DNA of 64,000 nt from Blastopirellula marina (GCF_002967715.1 NZ_PUIA01000026.1:1-64000), one strand, 5' to 3'; positions 27,653 through 43,218 are shown, counted from the first letter of the stretch. Notes: generated by a model not told the origin, from the letters alone. Made by a program: numbers and translations.

Positions 27653-29731
27653 TCACATAAACTGCTTAATTAATTCTGGTGGGGCAGGGGCGTACTTGAG
27701 CGGTTCCATGCTGCTGGATGCCCGGCCTTGGCTTAGGCTTCGCATCGCACTGGAATAGCCAAAAAGCTCGGCCAGCGGGGCGTGGGCCTCGATGATCGCG
27801 TCGCCGGAGCGATTCTCGGTCTTGGCGATCTCGCCCCGCCGCTTCATGATGTCTCCGACGAAATCCCCCATGTAATCTTCCGGGGTTGTGATGGTCAGCT
27901 TCATGATCGGCTCGAGCAGGGTTGGCACGGCGGCTTCCAGGCCTTTCTCGAAAGCATCTCCCGCAGCAATCGCAAAGGCAGTCTCGGTCGAACCGACTTC
28001 CGCTGCTTCGGCGTCGAGGATGGTGACTTTGATATCAGCTAACGGAAACCCACCGATGATGCCGCCGCCCGCAGCCCGGCTTTGCAGCTCTTCGATCGCC
28101 GCTTCGACCAGGTTGTACGGCACACGTTCTGGCGGAACCCGAGGAATGATAATGACCGGCTGTTGCTGATTCGGTGCGTGCTCGACCTGAATCGTAACCT
28201 TCGCGAACAACTGCTGCCCCTGAATTACGCGATGACATTCGCCAGTGACTTTCGCCGATTTGCCGATCGTTTCGCGGTAGCTCACGCGTGGCTTGTGCAC
28301 CTTCACGTTCAGCTTGAAATCACGCAGCAGGCGATGGCGAATCACTTCCAAGTGCAGTTCACCCATCCCGCTAATGATCGTCTGCCCGGTATCTTTGTTT
28401 TCGCTGGCGGCGAACGTCGGATCCTGGCGGCGCATCATCGCCAGGGTCTCGGAAAGCTTGTCGCGGTCCGCGGACGATTCCGGTTCAATCGCCATGCCGA
28501 TCACGGTCTCTGGAAACTTGATCGACTCCAGCAAAATAGGGCTGCGCGTATCACACAGCGTATCCCCAGTCACCGAGTGACGCAGGCCAATAATGCCCAC
28601 GATATCGCCCGTACCAACGTGATCGACCTGTTCTTTTTTGGAGGCTTGAATGTGCCACAACTGAGCACAGTTCTCTTTCACATCGCGACCAGGATTCAGC
28701 AGGCGCGAGTTTGGCTTCAATTCACCGGAATACACGCGAACCCAGGTCATGTCGCCGTGCTTGGCAGGCAGCACTTTGAAGACCAGGCCGCAAAACGGCT
28801 CCGCGGGATCTGGCTCGCGCTTCTCGGCCTGATTCTTCTTCGTAGGATTCGTACCCACGACGGCCGGCACATCCTTGGGACTCGGCAGGTAGTACGTCAC
28901 CGCGTCCAAAATTGGCTGCACCCCAATACCATCGAGCGCCGAACCACACATCACCGGCTGCAGTTCGCGAGCGAGCGTACCTTGCCGCAGCACCTGGCGA
29001 ATCAAAGCTGGCGGAATTGGTTCTTCCGAGAGACTCAGCTCCATCAATTCATTGCTGAGGTCGTACAATTTCTCGAGCAAGTTATCGCGCCACTGCTGGG
29101 CCTTCTCGAGGTAATCTTCAGGAATGTCGAGCACGTCGACGGTTCGATCCTGATCCCCTTCGCCGAAATGGAGCATCTTCATTTCGATCAGGTCGATCAC
29201 GCCGCGAAAAGCTTCGGCCAGATGCGGAGGCCCGGCACCGACAGGGATCTGAATGGGAACCGGATTCGCTTTGAGGCGTTTCTCAATTTCGCTAAGAACC
29301 GCGTAGAAATCGGCACCTTCACGATCCATCTTGTTGATGAACGCGACACGCGGAACCTTGTAGCGATTGGCCTGACGCCAAACCGTTTCGCTCTGGGCTT
29401 CCACCCCTTCTCGCGCACTGAAGACAACCACACCCCCATCGAGCACGCGCAGACAGCGCTCAACCTCGGCAGTAAAGTCCACGTGCCCCGGCGTATCGAT
29501 CAGGTTTACCGTATGCCCCTTCCAGGCAAACGTCACGCACGCCGAATAAATCGTAATACCGCGTTCGGCCTCTTCTGGATCAAAGTCCGTCTGCGTGGTC
29601 CCCTTGTCGACCTCGCCCACCTTGTGCGACGTACCGCTGTAATAGAGCATTCGCTCGGTCACCGTTGTCTTCCCGGCGTCGATGTGGGCAATCACCCCGA
29701 TATTGCGAATGTCTTCAAGTTTACGATCCAT
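27653..29731 (-). CDS. fusA: Translation elongation factor G family GTPase, possibly EF-G2 (recycling) type
   Basis: The 692-residue GTPase has G1 AHIDAGKTT, the switch segment EEAERGITI, DTPGHVDF and NKMD, then EF-G domains II-V. In the classical str operon this position holds EF-G, the translocase. Several stretches (TERMLYYSG, EVERCLRVLDGGVVVFSA, GVEAQSETVWRQANR) remind me more of mitochondrial EF-G2/spdEFG2, which recycles ribosomes with RRF. It lies beyond a terminator after rpsG and has its own 226-bp leader, so it is probably expressed separately. The gene symbol is positional; the subclass needs a tree. Confidence 0.88.
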   Translation of the reverse strand: MDRKLEDIRNIGVIAHIDAGKTTVTERMLYYSGTSHKVGEVDKGTTQTDFDPEEAERGITIYSACVTFAWKGHTVNLIDTPGHVDFTAEVERCLRVLDGGVVVFSAREGVEAQSETVWRQANRYKVPRVAFINKMDREGADFYAVLSEIEKRLKANPVPIQIPVGAGPPHLAEAFRGVIDLIEMKMLHFGEGDQDRTVDVLDIPEDYLEKAQQWRDNLLEKLYDLSNELMELSLSEEPIPPALIRQVLRQGTLARELQPVMCGSALDGIGVQPILDAVTYYLPSPKDVPAVVGTNPTKKNQAEKREPDPAEPFCGLVFKVLPAKHGDMTWVRVYSGELKPNSRLLNPGRDVKENCAQLWHIQASKKEQVDHVGTGDIVGIIGLRHSVTGDTLCDTRSPILLESIKFPETVIGMAIEPESSADRDKLSETLAMMRRQDPTFAASENKDTGQTIISGMGELHLEVIRHRLLRDFKLNVKVHKPRVSYRETIGKSAKVTGECHRVIQGQQLFAKVTIQVEHAPNQQQPVIIIPRVPPERVPYNLVEAAIEELQSRAAGGGIIGGFPLADIKVTILDAEAAEVGSTETAFAIAAGDAFEKGLEAAVPTLLEPIMKLTITTPEDYMGDFVGDIMKRRGEIAKTENRSGDAIIEAHAPLAELFGYSSAMRSLSQGRASSSMEPLKYAPAPPELIKQFM

Positions 29732-29911
29732 GACTCTGACGCCAGCCGCTTTCAGCTGGACCTTTCTTGCTACTCGGTGAACGGCAAAGGGAATCGTCTA
29801 TTTTGCCGGTTTCTTACCTTGTCGACTACGCCGGGCAGAGTTCCATTTCTGCCCTTTCCCCTTCCCCAAAGCAGGAGACGAGGGAACGCATAGAAACTTC
29901 GGTCGGCGCAT

Positions 29912-29945
29912 AAAAAAAGCCGCACTTTTGTTGAAGCACGGCTTT
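29912..29945 (-). terminator. Rho-independent terminator between rpsG and fusA
   Basis: A 12-bp stem with two G-U pairs (AAAGCCG...CGGCTTT) and a 7-base U run on the minus strand lie just after the rpsG stop, separating rpsL-rpsG from fusA. Confidence 0.88.
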
Positions 29946-29957
29946 CGCTTTGAATTC

Positions 29958-30428
29958 TTACCAGGCGAAGTGAGCGAATGCCTTATTCGCGTCGGCCATA
30001 CGGTGAACGTTTTCACGCTTGGTGTAGGCGGCACCTTCACGGTTGTAAGCGGCAAAGAGTTCGTCAGCCAGCTTCAAGTGGGCTGGACGACCCTTCTTTT
30101 CGCGAACAGCAGACAACAACCAGCGAATGGCCAGCGATTGCTGGCGAGTGCGATTGACCTGCATAGGAACCTGGTAAGCAGCACCACCAACTCGCTTCGA
30201 GCGAACTTCGATGTGCGGCTTTACGTTTTCGACGGCCTGCGTGAAGACGTCGATTGGCTCTTCGCCTGGAACACGCTTCTTCAGCTCATCCATGGCACCG
30301 TAGAAAACTTCCTGAGCGGTAGTCTTCTTGCCATCTTGCATCAGGCAATTGATAAACTTGCTGGCCAGGATCGACTTGTAACGTGGATCTGGCTTCAACG
30401 TTTCGCGGCTGGCGGTAATCTTACCCAT
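29958..30428 (-). CDS. rpsG: 30S ribosomal protein S7
   Basis: The 156-residue S7 nucleates the 16S head. It has [20 protein letters not shown], the beta-hairpin [20 protein letters not shown] and a C-terminal [20 protein letters not shown]. It follows rpsL by 88 bp. Confidence 0.98.
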   Translation of the reverse strand: MGKITASRETLKPDPRYKSILASKFINCLMQDGKKTTAQEVFYGAMDELKKRVPGEEPIDVFTQAVENVKPHIEVRSKRVGGAAYQVPMQVNRTRQQSLAIRWLLSAVREKKGRPAHLKLADELFAAYNREGAAYTKRENVHRMADANKAFAHFAW

Positions 30429-30516
30429 CGTTGGTAACTAACTATTCGCTATGGCTTTGATTTGTGGGATGACTTCTCACTCAAGACACTAGGCACTCAG
30501 CCTAAAAGTGTCGAGG

Positions 30517-30885
30517 TTAGCTCTTCTTTGCACCGTAACGGCTGCGGGACTGCTTACGACCGTTAACACCCAACGCATCGAGGGCACCACGGACGACTTG
30601 GTAACGCACACCCGGGAGGTCGCGGACACGACCGCCACGCACGAGCACGATCGAGTGTTCCTGCAAGCTGTGACCTTCACCTGGGATGTAAACGGTGACT
30701 TCCTTCTGGTTCGACAGACGCACACGAGCGATCTTCCGCAGAGCCGAGTTTGGCTTCTTAGGGGTCATCGTGCGGACCTGCAAACACACACCACGCTTCT
30801 GCGGGCACTTCTCCAAAACCGGGGACTTGGAGAACTTACGCTTCTTTTTTCGCGGCTTACGAACGAGCTGATTAATGGTGGGCAT
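30517..30885 (-). CDS. rpsL: 30S ribosomal protein S12
   Basis: The 122-residue S12 is part of the decoding centre. It has the [17 protein letters not shown] loop, where streptomycin-resistance changes occur in other bacteria, and [20 protein letters not shown] candidate promoter is about 100 bp upstream. Confidence 0.98.
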   Translation of the reverse strand: MPTINQLVRKPRKKKRKFSKSPVLEKCPQKRGVCLQVRTMTPKKPNSALRKIARVRLSNQKEVTVYIPGEGHSLQEHSIVLVRGGRVRDLPGVRYQVVRGALDALGVNGRKQSRSRYGAKKS

Positions 30886-30983
30886 AGGTCGCCGTTGCTT
30901 TTTTCCATAGGGCCGCGATGATCAGGGGCGGCCGAATTTCTGTTTGCTTACTGTCGCTTCCCACGGATTATGGGAAGCCCTTT

Positions 30984-31011
30984 AAATTATCCGATTGCCG
31001 AGAACTGTCAA
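30984..31011 (-). promoter_or_regulatory. Candidate promoter of rpsL-rpsG
   Basis: An exact TTGACA (31006-31011) is followed after 16 bp by TAATTT (30984-30989), about 100 bp before rpsL. The -10 is weak. An overlapping GATAAT would need a 14-bp spacer. Confidence 0.55.
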
Positions 31012-31099
31012 CCCGTAATGAGGATCTCGCGGGAAAACGTGTTTCAACAATCTATGCTTCCCTCGATTTTCCCCATAGGACGCGAGGGACAGGAACGGC

Positions 31100-31125
31100 A
31101 CATGGCCACGCGGACGTGGCCATGT
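31100..31125 (-). terminator. Intergenic hairpin between rpoC and rpsL, possible terminator without U run
   Basis: A perfect 11-bp stem (31100-31110 with 31115-31125) and a 4-nt loop lie about 50 bp after the rpoC stop. No U run follows on the minus strand, so it may instead be a processing or stability element. Confidence 0.45.
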
Positions 31126-31175
31126 CACCTTATTGCTCAACGCTCTGGGCCTAAAAGTTGCCCAAACGCATTGTT

Positions 31176-35609
<4,434 letters not shown>

Positions 35610-35746
35610 GGCCCGTGCTCCTTATGTCTTTCCACTTGGATGGTCGAGTTGGTGAAGGTGCCGTTGGCTGCCTGGTGAGGTGCCAACGGCGGGGTCGCCA
35701 AACGCGGGCTGAACGATCTCAGCCCACCGCAGCAGAGGTCGCCTGG

Positions 35747-38700
35747 TTACAGGCGGCGTTTCTCCAGCTGCATATTCAACCCGAGCCCTCGGATTTCGTT
35801 GGTCAACACGTCAAAGCTGGCGGGCGTACCGGCTTCCAGCGTGTTTTCACCTTTGACCATCGATTCGTAGATTTTCGTTCGTCCTTCAACGTCGTCACTC
35901 TTCACAGTGAGCAGCTCTTGAAGGATGTAGGCGGCACCGTAGGCTTCCAGAGCCCACACTTCCATTTCCCCGAAACGCTGGCCACCGAAACGAGCTTTAC
36001 CACCCAGCGGCTGCTGAGTAATAAGCGAGTAAGGACCAGTGCTTCGAGCATGCACCTTATCATCCACCAAGTGATGCAGCTTCAGCATGTAAATGTAACC
36101 GACCGTCGTTTCCTGGTTGAGCGCTTCGCCGGTACGTCCGTCGTGAAGGCGTGCCTTCCCATGACGCGGCAAACCCGCTTCTTCCAGACAGTCGTTGATG
36201 ATTTCTTCGCTCGCCCCGTCGAACACCGGAGTGATCGCCTGGAAGCCGAGCTTGGCACCTGCCCAGCCCAAGTGGGTTTCCAGAATCTGCCCCACGTTCA
36301 TACGGCTTGGAACGCCGAGCGGGTTGAGCATGATCTGGATTGGGGTACCGTCCGGCAAAAACGGCATGTCTTCGACCGGAAGGATCTTGGCGATCACACC
36401 CTTGTTACCGTGACGGCCGGCCATCTTGTCACCCACCGAGATCACTCGTTTGGTGGCAATGTAGACCTTGACCATCTGCAGCACACCACTGCGAAGCTCG
36501 TCACCTCGCTTCATGCTGTTCAGCTTGCGATCGCGTTGATCGATCGCCAGTTCAATGGCTGGCCACTTGGCGGCGTATAGTTGACGAATCTGGGAGATGC
36601 GGTCTTCGCTCTTGAGCGATTCCAGCACCTTGTACAGACGGAACTGCTGAGCTTGCTCCGCGATGTACTTGTTGTCCTGATCGCGAGTCAGCGGGGTGCC
36701 GTCTTCGTCGGTCACCGTCTTGCCGAGGATCTTTTCGATCTCACCGACAAACTCGGCAAACAGTTCGGAGATGGCACTGTTGCCTTCGGTTTCGGCGTCC
36801 TTCAAGGTCTTTTCGAAGGCCTTTCGTTCATCGTCCGAGAGGCTCATGCGGCGAGCAAACTTCTCGGCCTGAACGACGATCCCTTCGATACCTGATGGTA
36901 CTTCCAGCGAATCGTTCTTAACGTCTTCACCAGCACGACCAAAGATCGCGTGCAGCAGCTTTTCTTCTGGCGTCAGTTCGGTCTTGCTCTTCGGCGAAAC
37001 CTTACCGACCAGAATATCGCCAGGCTTCACGTAGGTACCGACCTGCACGATGCCGCTCTCGTCGAGATTGCGGAGCATCTTTTCCGAGACGTTCGGAATG
37101 TCTCGCGTGAAGTCTTCACGGCCCAGCTTCGTTTCGCGAATTTCGACGTCGAACTCTTCGATGTGAATCGAGGTATAAACGTCTTGCTTCACCAACTCTT
37201 CGCTGATGATGATCGCGTCTTCGTAGTTGTAACCGTCGAACGACATGAAGCCGACCAGCACGTTACGGCCCAGGGCCAGCTGACCACCATGGGTCGCAGC
37301 ACCATCGGCCAGCACGTCGCCGGCAGCAATCTTCTGTCCCATCTTCACGACAGGATGTTGATTCAAGCACGTACGTTCGTTGAGCCCAACAAACTTACGC
37401 AGTTCGTAGACGTCTTCGGCATGTTCGGCAGCACCGCTGCGTTCGACCACAACCTTCAAGGCGTCGACGTATTTCACCGTACCGTCGAACTTGGCACGAA
37501 TAATCATGCTTGAGTTCATGGCCACGTCGCGTTCGACACCGGTACCGACGATCGGTGGTTCGGCGATCAAAAGCGGAACGGCTTGCCGCTGCATGTTGGA
37601 TCCCATCAAAGCACGGTTCGCGTCGTCGTGCTCGAGGAACGGAATCAATGCCGCGGAAACACCAACCATCTGGCATGGTGCCACGTCGATGTAGTGCACT
37701 TCGGTCGGAGCGACCATTTCAAAGTCGCTGCGATAACGAGCGATGATCAAGTCACCCAGCAGGTTATCGTCATTGTCGGTGGGCGTATCGGCCGGAGCCA
37801 CCAGGGCATCCGATTCTTCGTCAGCACGCAGCCAGACGAAACCCTTGGCAATCTTACCATTGGTAATCTTGCGATAAGGGGTGATCAGGAAGCCATATTC
37901 GTCGACCGACGAGTAGAGGGCCAAACTCGAGATCAGACCGATGTTCGTACCTTCCGGCGTTTCAATCGGGCAGATACGACCGTAGTGCGAAATGTGAACG
38001 TCGCGAACCTCGAAACCGGCTCGCTTACGATTCAAACCGCCTGGGCCGAGAGCCGACAAGCGACGTTCGTGCGTGAGCATCGAGAGCGGGTTGGTCTGGT
38101 CGACCACCTGCGACAATTCGCCACGACCGAAGAAATATTCGATGGCGGCCGAAATGCTCTTCGGATTGACCAGGTTACGCGGAGTCATGTCTTCCGCGTC
38201 CTTCAGGCTCATCCGTTCTTGAACCGTACGACGGAGCTTCAGGAAGCCCTTACGCATTTCGTCGCAGGCCAATTCGTCGATGGTACGCAGACGACGATTG
38301 CCAAGGTGGTCGATATCGTCGATACGGGCCCGCTTATCACCGGACGAGAGATTCAGGATGTACCGAATCGCCGCGATCAGGTCTTCGGGACGGAGGGTCT
38401 GCTGACCTTCGTCGATGTCGAGACCGAGCTTTCGGTTCATACGGAAACGACCCACGCGACCAAGGCGGTAGCGGTTTTCGTCGTAGAACTTCTCTGCGAA
38501 GAGGGTCTTGGCCTTTTCCAGCTGCGGCGGATTACCGGGACGCAGACGCTGATAGATACGCAGCAAAGCTTCTTCATGACTGGAAGTGTTGTCCTCGCCC
38601 AACGCGTTGAAAATCAACTGCGTCTTGGGAGGCTCCATCACCTCGACCTTGTCGATGCCGGACGAGCAGATCAATTCCGCGATATTGCGGCTGATCTTCT

Positions 38701-39496
38701 GGCCAGCTTCGAGAATGATTTCACCAGCGCGATCGCTGCCGCTTGGGTAGATGATGTCATCTACCGCGATCTTGTTTTCGATTTTCGAGACGCTGCGGCC
38801 ATCTTTGACCGATTCGACGCTCGATTCGTAGAAAGCACGAATGACGTCGGCATCGCTGCTGTATTCGGGCGACATCGCACGCAGCAACGTGGTCGCGGCG
38901 AACTTACCGCTTTGGTCGATACGGACCGTCAGCGAGTCCTTCTTCGAGACGTTCACTTCAATCCAGCTTCCACGTTCAGGAATGACGCGGCAGCTAGGAA
39001 GCTTTTTGTCGGAAGTGGTGTCTTGCTCCAAAACGAAGTCGACACCAGGGCTGCGGTGCAGCTGGCTCACCACGACGCGTTCAGCACCGTTGATGATGAA
39101 CTCACCACCACCCAGCATGACGGGCAGATCACCGAGGTACACTTCTTCCTCGATAGGCTCCTCTTTGTTCAAGCGGAGCCAGATTCGGAATGGGCGACCG
39201 TAGGTCAACCGCAGCTGCTTGCATTCCTCTGGCGTGTAGCGCGGCTTGCCCAGTTCGTAACGGACGTAATCAAGCTGATTCTGTCCGTCGTAGCTCTGGA
39301 TCGGGAAGATCTCGCGCAGGACACTTTCGATGCCCAGCTCAGGATCCCGCTCTTCTGCTTCGACCTCCGCCTGCAGAAAGTTTTGATAGCTCAGGGTCTG
39401 AATTTTCGTCAGATCCGGGGGAGCCATGTAAATCGATTGACTTCCAAACCGACGAACTTCAGTAGGTTCCAGCCGTCGTTGCGACGAGGTAGCCAT
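35747..39496 (-). CDS. rpoB: DNA-directed RNA polymerase subunit beta
   Basis: The 1249-residue beta subunit has the rifampicin-pocket region ([40 protein letters not shown]), the [12 protein letters not shown] segment, the active-centre [19 protein letters not shown] and the C-terminal clamp [20 protein letters not shown]. It lies in rplL-rpoB-rpoC order after a 358-bp gap. Confidence 0.99.
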   Translation of the reverse strand: MATSSQRRLEPTEVRRFGSQSIYMAPPDLTKIQTLSYQNFLQAEVEAEERDPELGIESVLREIFPIQSYDGQNQLDYVRYELGKPRYTPEECKQLRLTYGRPFRIWLRLNKEEPIEEEVYLGDLPVMLGGGEFIINGAERVVVSQLHRSPGVDFVLEQDTTSDKKLPSCRVIPERGSWIEVNVSKKDSLTVRIDQSGKFAATTLLRAMSPEYSSDADVIRAFYESSVESVKDGRSVSKIENKIAVDDIIYPSGSDRAGEIILEAGQKISRNIAELICSSGIDKVEVMEPPKTQLIFNALGEDNTSSHEEALLRIYQRLRPGNPPQLEKAKTLFAEKFYDENRYRLGRVGRFRMNRKLGLDIDEGQQTLRPEDLIAAIRYILNLSSGDKRARIDDIDHLGNRRLRTIDELACDEMRKGFLKLRRTVQERMSLKDAEDMTPRNLVNPKSISAAIEYFFGRGELSQVVDQTNPLSMLTHERRLSALGPGGLNRKRAGFEVRDVHISHYGRICPIETPEGTNIGLISSLALYSSVDEYGFLITPYRKITNGKIAKGFVWLRADEESDALVAPADTPTDNDDNLLGDLIIARYRSDFEMVAPTEVHYIDVAPCQMVGVSAALIPFLEHDDANRALMGSNMQRQAVPLLIAEPPIVGTGVERDVAMNSSMIIRAKFDGTVKYVDALKVVVERSGAAEHAEDVYELRKFVGLNERTCLNQHPVVKMGQKIAAGDVLADGAATHGGQLALGRNVLVGFMSFDGYNYEDAIIISEELVKQDVYTSIHIEEFDVEIRETKLGREDFTRDIPNVSEKMLRNLDESGIVQVGTYVKPGDILVGKVSPKSKTELTPEEKLLHAIFGRAGEDVKNDSLEVPSGIEGIVVQAEKFARRMSLSDDERKAFEKTLKDAETEGNSAISELFAEFVGEIEKILGKTVTDEDGTPLTRDQDNKYIAEQAQQFRLYKVLESLKSEDRISQIRQLYAAKWPAIELAIDQRDRKLNSMKRGDELRSGVLQMVKVYIATKRVISVGDKMAGRHGNKGVIAKILPVEDMPFLPDGTPIQIMLNPLGVPSRMNVGQILETHLGWAGAKLGFQAITPVFDGASEEIINDCLEEAGLPRHGKARLHDGRTGEALNQETTVGYIYMLKLHHLVDDKVHARSTGPYSLITQQPLGGKARFGGQRFGEMEVWALEAYGAAYILQELLTVKSDDVEGRTKIYESMVKGENTLEAGTPASFDVLTNEIRGLGLNMQLEKRRL

Positions 39497-39854
39497 AGGC
39501 GACGCGACTCCTTGGGCGGCAAATCAAAAAACAACATGCTTTCGCGGACAATCTAAGACGGATGTTATGCAGGGTTCCAGCCAACAGTCCGATATAGAGT
39601 GCGTGAAAGCATGAGTGATACGGGCGGACAGTAGAGGTTCAGATTCAAGCGAACCGGCAAAAGCGCGCAGCTGGCGCTATGCAAGCTAGCACGCCCGCCA
39701 ACGCAGGCGCGCACTCTTACCTGATTCCCATCCATGCTGTCAAAAGAAAAAGAAGATCCGGAAGACTTCAAAATCACACCTCGCGACGTTGCCTCTTTAG
39801 TATAGGGGAGGCAACGCCTGAGTGAAAACAGGAAATCAGCCAATAACCGCAGTC
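39497..39854. other. Gene-free rplL-rpoB spacer
   Basis: No gene seen. Besides the hairpin at 39787-39816 there is an exact minus-strand TTGACA at 39738-39743 with only a poor -10 (GTAAGA, 17 bp on), a weak candidate for an internal rpoBC promoter. Confidence 0.5.
39787..39816 (-). promoter_or_regulatory. Hairpin between rplL and rpoB (possible attenuator or processing site)
   Basis: The arms CGTTGCCTC (39787-39795) and GAGGCAACG (39808-39816) form a 9-bp stem with a 12-nt loop, 39 bp after the rplL stop. There is no U run. In E. coli a partial terminator and an RNase III site occupy the same place. That this hairpin does the same is inference. Confidence 0.45.
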
Positions 39855-40268
39855 TTATCGAATTTCGACAACGGCACCAGCAGCTTCCAGTTCTTCCTTC
39901 GCCTTCTGGGCGTCTTCCTTGGAAACGCCTTCTTTGATCTTGGCGTCTTTGGTTTCGACCATGTCCTTGGCTTCTTTCAAGCCCAGACCGGTGATACCAC
40001 GGACAACCTTAATGACGCCGATCTTCTGAGCACCGAAGTCAGTCATAACGACGTCGAACTCGGTCTTTTCAGCAGGAGCAGCAGCATCGCCACCACCAAC
40101 TGGACCAGCCATGACAACACCACCGCCAGCAGCGGCTTCGATGCCGTGAGCGTCTTTCAGGTAGTCGCCCAGTTCAACGGCTTGCTTCAGGGTAAGGCCG
40201 GCGATCTGATCGCCCAAACCCTTGATTTCTTCGGACACTTCGACGGTTGCAGTTGCTTCTTCGGACAT
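39855..40268 (-). CDS. rplL: 50S ribosomal protein L7/L12
   Basis: The 137-residue stalk protein has an N-terminal dimerisation helix, an Ala/Gly-rich hinge (about 45-65) and the C-terminal factor-binding domain ([33 protein letters not shown]). It is slightly longer than E. coli L12 at the N-terminus. Confidence 0.98.
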   Translation of the reverse strand: MSEEATATVEVSEEIKGLGDQIAGLTLKQAVELGDYLKDAHGIEAAAGGGVVMAGPVGGGDAAAPAEKTEFDVVMTDFGAQKIGVIKVVRGITGLGLKEAKDMVETKDAKIKEGVSKEDAQKAKEELEAAGAVVEIR

Positions 40269-40398
40269 TTCGGATCTTATCCTTTCAACACTTATTTGCA
40301 GGGGAACGGACCCGCCTGCGCCAGGGAATACGGATGTTTTGGTTTATGGAAACGTTCTTTCGGCAAATGCCGCCAGGACGTTTGCCGAGATAAGGCAA

Positions 40399-40923
40399 TT
40401 AGCCTTCTTGGTTTTCGCCAACTTGCTTGACCTGCGAGGCCAACTTGGCACCTGGCCCCTTGATTTGGGCTGCCAGGGTACGACCAGGCCCCAGGATCTG
40501 ACCCACCAGAAGCGAGAGCTGTTCAGCTCGGTTGGGCCATTTACTGATTGCCTTGACCGATTCAGGGTTCAGGGATTCGCCATCCATGACACCGCCTTTG
40601 GCGGTGAATCCCGGAAGCTTGTCGTCATCGTTCAGCTTGACAACTTCCTTGGCCAAGTCGACGAAATCTTCGCCGCCCCAAACCAGGGCAGTGCTGCCTT
40701 CCATGCTATCGAAAGCAGGTGCGAGCGAAGTGCCTTCGCATGCCTTGGCTGCCAGCGTGCGGCGGACAACCAACAGGCTCAGGCCCTTTTCACGGAGTTG
40801 CTTGCGGACGAGATACGTCTTTTCCGCATTCATCCCCACAACGTCGACCACCAGAAGGTCGTTCACCCCTTCCAATCGCTTGGACAGGTCGGTGATCACC
40901 AGTTTCTTTAGATACTTACTCAT
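40399..40923 (-). CDS. rplJ: 50S ribosomal protein L10
   Basis: The 174-residue stalk base binds L7/L12 dimers through its C-terminal helix. It has LRKQLREKGLSLLVVRRTLA and TALVWGGEDFVDLAKEV, as expected. The 130-bp gap to rplL contains a 7-bp inverted repeat CGGCAAA/TTTGCCG (40361-40367, 40381-40387). Confidence 0.96.
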   Translation of the reverse strand: MSKYLKKLVITDLSKRLEGVNDLLVVDVVGMNAEKTYLVRKQLREKGLSLLVVRRTLAAKACEGTSLAPAFDSMEGSTALVWGGEDFVDLAKEVVKLNDDDKLPGFTAKGGVMDGESLNPESVKAISKWPNRAEQLSLLVGQILGPGRTLAAQIKGPGAKLASQVKQVGENQEG

Positions 40924-40981
40924 GGCTCAGGGCTTTGTACGTATGAGTTATTGCGTAACGCTTGAACTTGTTAGGAACAAT

Positions 40982-41659
40982 TTAGAGGGCAACCGGAACA
41001 CCAGGGCTCATCGTTGCACTCAAATTGACGCTACGAACATAAGTGCCCTTCGCCGCTTGCGGCTTGAGGCCATTGATATGATCGACGAACGCCTGGATGT
41101 TGTCTTGCAGTTTGCCGGCCTCGAAACCAAGCCGACCAACGACTGCATGAACAATACCGGTAGGGTCATTGCGGAATTCGACCTTACCGGCCTTGTATTC
41201 CTTAACCACCTTGGCGACATCCGGGGTAACCGTGCCAGCACGAGGCGAAGGCATCAAACCACGCGGACCGAGGACACGACCTAATGGACCAACCAGGCCC
41301 ATCATGTCTGGGGTGGCGATACAGACATCGAAGTCCAGCCAGCCGTCTTTGATCTTCTTTGCCAGGTCTTCCGCACCAACTTCGTCGGCACCGGCTTCCG
41401 TAGCTGTTGTCGCATTGTCCCCCTTGGCGAACACAACGACGCGTTGAACCTTACCGATACCGTGTGGCAGAACCAAAGCACCACGGACCAATTGGTCGGC
41501 TTGCTTTGGATCGATACCCAATCGCATCGCAATTTCAACGGTTTGATCGAACTTCGTCGTATCGAACGACTTCAGCAGAACGATCGCATCTTTCAGGTTC
41601 AGCGGCTCCGCTGGCACCTTTTCTACCAGGGCTCGATATCGTTTGGATTGTTTAGCCAT
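40982..41659 (-). CDS. rplA: 50S ribosomal protein L1
   Basis: The 225-residue L1 of the stalk has the signature [20 protein letters not shown] and [21 protein letters not shown] start it at the ATG at 41659 ([11 protein letters not shown]) because the in-frame TTG two codons upstream would give a non-family N-terminus. Confidence 0.97.
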   Translation of the reverse strand: MAKQSKRYRALVEKVPAEPLNLKDAIVLLKSFDTTKFDQTVEIAMRLGIDPKQADQLVRGALVLPHGIGKVQRVVVFAKGDNATTATEAGADEVGAEDLAKKIKDGWLDFDVCIATPDMMGLVGPLGRVLGPRGLMPSPRAGTVTPDVAKVVKEYKAGKVEFRNDPTGIVHAVVGRLGFEAGKLQDNIQAFVDHINGLKPQAAKGTYVRSVNLSATMSPGVPVAL

Positions 41660-41708
41660 CGTCAATCGCCAGTATGTAGTGAGATAATGTTCGCGTTAGG
41701 GGGCAGGA

Positions 41709-42134
41709 CTATTCCGTGACTTCCAGGCCCATACTCCGAGCCGTTCCTTCGATCATTCGGCGAGCATGGTCCAGGTCGCGGGCATTGAGGTCCGCCATCT
41801 TTTGATTGCAAATGTCGTCGATCTGGTCCTTGCTGACCTTACCGACCTTCTTGGTGTTCGGAGTACCGCTACCCTTGGCCAGGCCAGCAGCCTTCTTCAG
41901 CAAAGCAGCCGCTGGTGGGCTCTTGCAGATGAATTCAAAAGTACGGTCGTTGTAAACCGTGACGACAACCGGAATTGGCATACCATTGAATTCGCGGGTT
42001 TTGTCGTTGAACTGTTGAACGAACTGGCCGAGGTTCACACCGTAACGACCCAACGAGGTACCAACCGGAGGAGCCGGCGTGGCTTGACCACCAGGGACCT
42101 GAAACTTCGCTTGACCTACTTGTTCCCGTGCCAT
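41709..42134 (-). CDS. rplK: 50S ribosomal protein L11
   Basis: The 141-residue L11 of the GTPase-associated centre has the Pro-rich N-terminal domain (QATPAPPVGTSLGRYGVNLG) and the C-terminal rRNA-binding domain with KMADLNARDLDHARRMIEGT. Standard length. Confidence 0.98.
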   Translation of the reverse strand: MAREQVGQAKFQVPGGQATPAPPVGTSLGRYGVNLGQFVQQFNDKTREFNGMPIPVVVTVYNDRTFEFICKSPPAAALLKKAAGLAKGSGTPNTKKVGKVSKDQIDDICNQKMADLNARDLDHARRMIEGTARSMGLEVTE

Positions 42135-42296
42135 TTTGCTGTTTCCCGTGCCGCGGTCCGCCTTGATCAGGTTTCCGCAACCGTATGCTATTTAAACCGA
42201 GTGCTTATTAAACTAAGGCCCCGAAGGAAGTTCTCTCTGTCCGCCGGCAAAGGGGGAATAAGAAGAATCGACCACCGGTCCAACGCCTGAAGTGGA

Positions 42297-43136
42297 TTAA
42301 ACTGGCTCCATCTGCCAGTGTTCCATCTCCACCGGGGTTGTGCGGCCGAAAATATTGATCATGACCGTCACGCGGCCATTGGTATTGTCGATCACTTCAA
42401 CATCCCCCTCGAAATTCTCGAAGGTACCTTCGGTGATTCGAACATGGTCGCCAATCTTGAAGCGAATGTTCGTCTTGACTTCTTCTTGCTCACCCTCTTC
42501 AGGCTTGCGCGTCTTCTTGACGATGCGATCCACTTCGTGCGGCAACATGGGAACCGGCTTGCCAGCCGCCCCCGTAAAGTCACCAATACCGCCGGTCTCA
42601 CGAACCAGGAACCATGTTTCGTCGTTGATTGCCATGTGCACGACGATGTAGCCTGGGTAGAGCTTCTGCTTGGTAACTTTTTTCTTACCGTTCTTGTATT
42701 CCACCAGGTCCTCGGTGGGGACAAGAATCTCGCCGAAGTAATCCTCAAGACCGGCCATTTTGACCCGGCGAATCAGGTTACTGGAAATCGACTTTTCGCG
42801 ATTACTCTGAACCTTGAGGATGTACCACTCCTTGTTGGCTGCATCCGTGGCAGCCTCTTCTTCATCTTCAATGATCTCTTCGATCGGCCCGCGGTTCTTA
42901 CCGGTTTTCGGCCGAACAGGAGCCGGCTCAGCCTCAGCTTCCGCGGATACTTCTTCAGCCGCGTCTTCTGCTGCAGTTTCGGATTCCGCTGGCACGCTCA
43001 CCTCATCGCTCGACGACGACTCTTCCGAAGTAGCATCCGAGGATGCCGCTTCTTCTGTTGGAGTCTCTGCATCCGCAGGAATACCCGTTTCGGGATCTTT
43101 CTGAGGATCGAACGAATTGTCAGGAGAACTTGCCAC
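42297..43136 (-). CDS. nusG: Transcription elongation/antitermination factor NusG with acidic N-terminal arm
   Basis: The NGN domain (EWYILKVQSNREKSISSNLI onward) and the C-terminal KOW domain (GDHVRITEGTFENFEGDVEV) are normal. Ahead of them lies an acidic Ser/Glu/Ala/Pro arm of about 100 residues that bacterial NusG usually lacks. The start is probably the GTG at 43136, which has AAGG 8 bases upstream (279 residues); an ATG at about 43175 would add 13 residues. A short insertion (KKTRKPEEGEQEEVKTN) separates NGN and KOW. Gene order secE-nusG-rplK is classical. Confidence 0.93.
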   Translation of the reverse strand: MASSPDNSFDPQKDPETGIPADAETPTEEAASSDATSEESSSSDEVSVPAESETAAEDAAEEVSAEAEAEPAPVRPKTGKNRGPIEEIIEDEEEAATDAANKEWYILKVQSNREKSISSNLIRRVKMAGLEDYFGEILVPTEDLVEYKNGKKKVTKQKLYPGYIVVHMAINDETWFLVRETGGIGDFTGAAGKPVPMLPHEVDRIVKKTRKPEEGEQEEVKTNIRFKIGDHVRITEGTFENFEGDVEVIDNTNGRVTVMINIFGRTTPVEMEHWQMEPV

Positions 43137-43218
43137 GAAAATAACCTTAACCGGCCATTGCAACCGGGCCATCAAAGCGAAGTGTATTCCGGAATCCGAG
43201 GACGCTTGCCGCCGCCTA

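Noticed and set aside
28082-29893. 600-codon plus-strand open frame opposite fusA
   Set aside because: It is the antisense shadow of a highly biased gene; its translation is His/Arg/Leu-rich without domains.
37583-39556. 657-codon plus-strand open frame opposite rpoB
   Set aside because: Antisense shadow of rpoB with no recognisable motifs.
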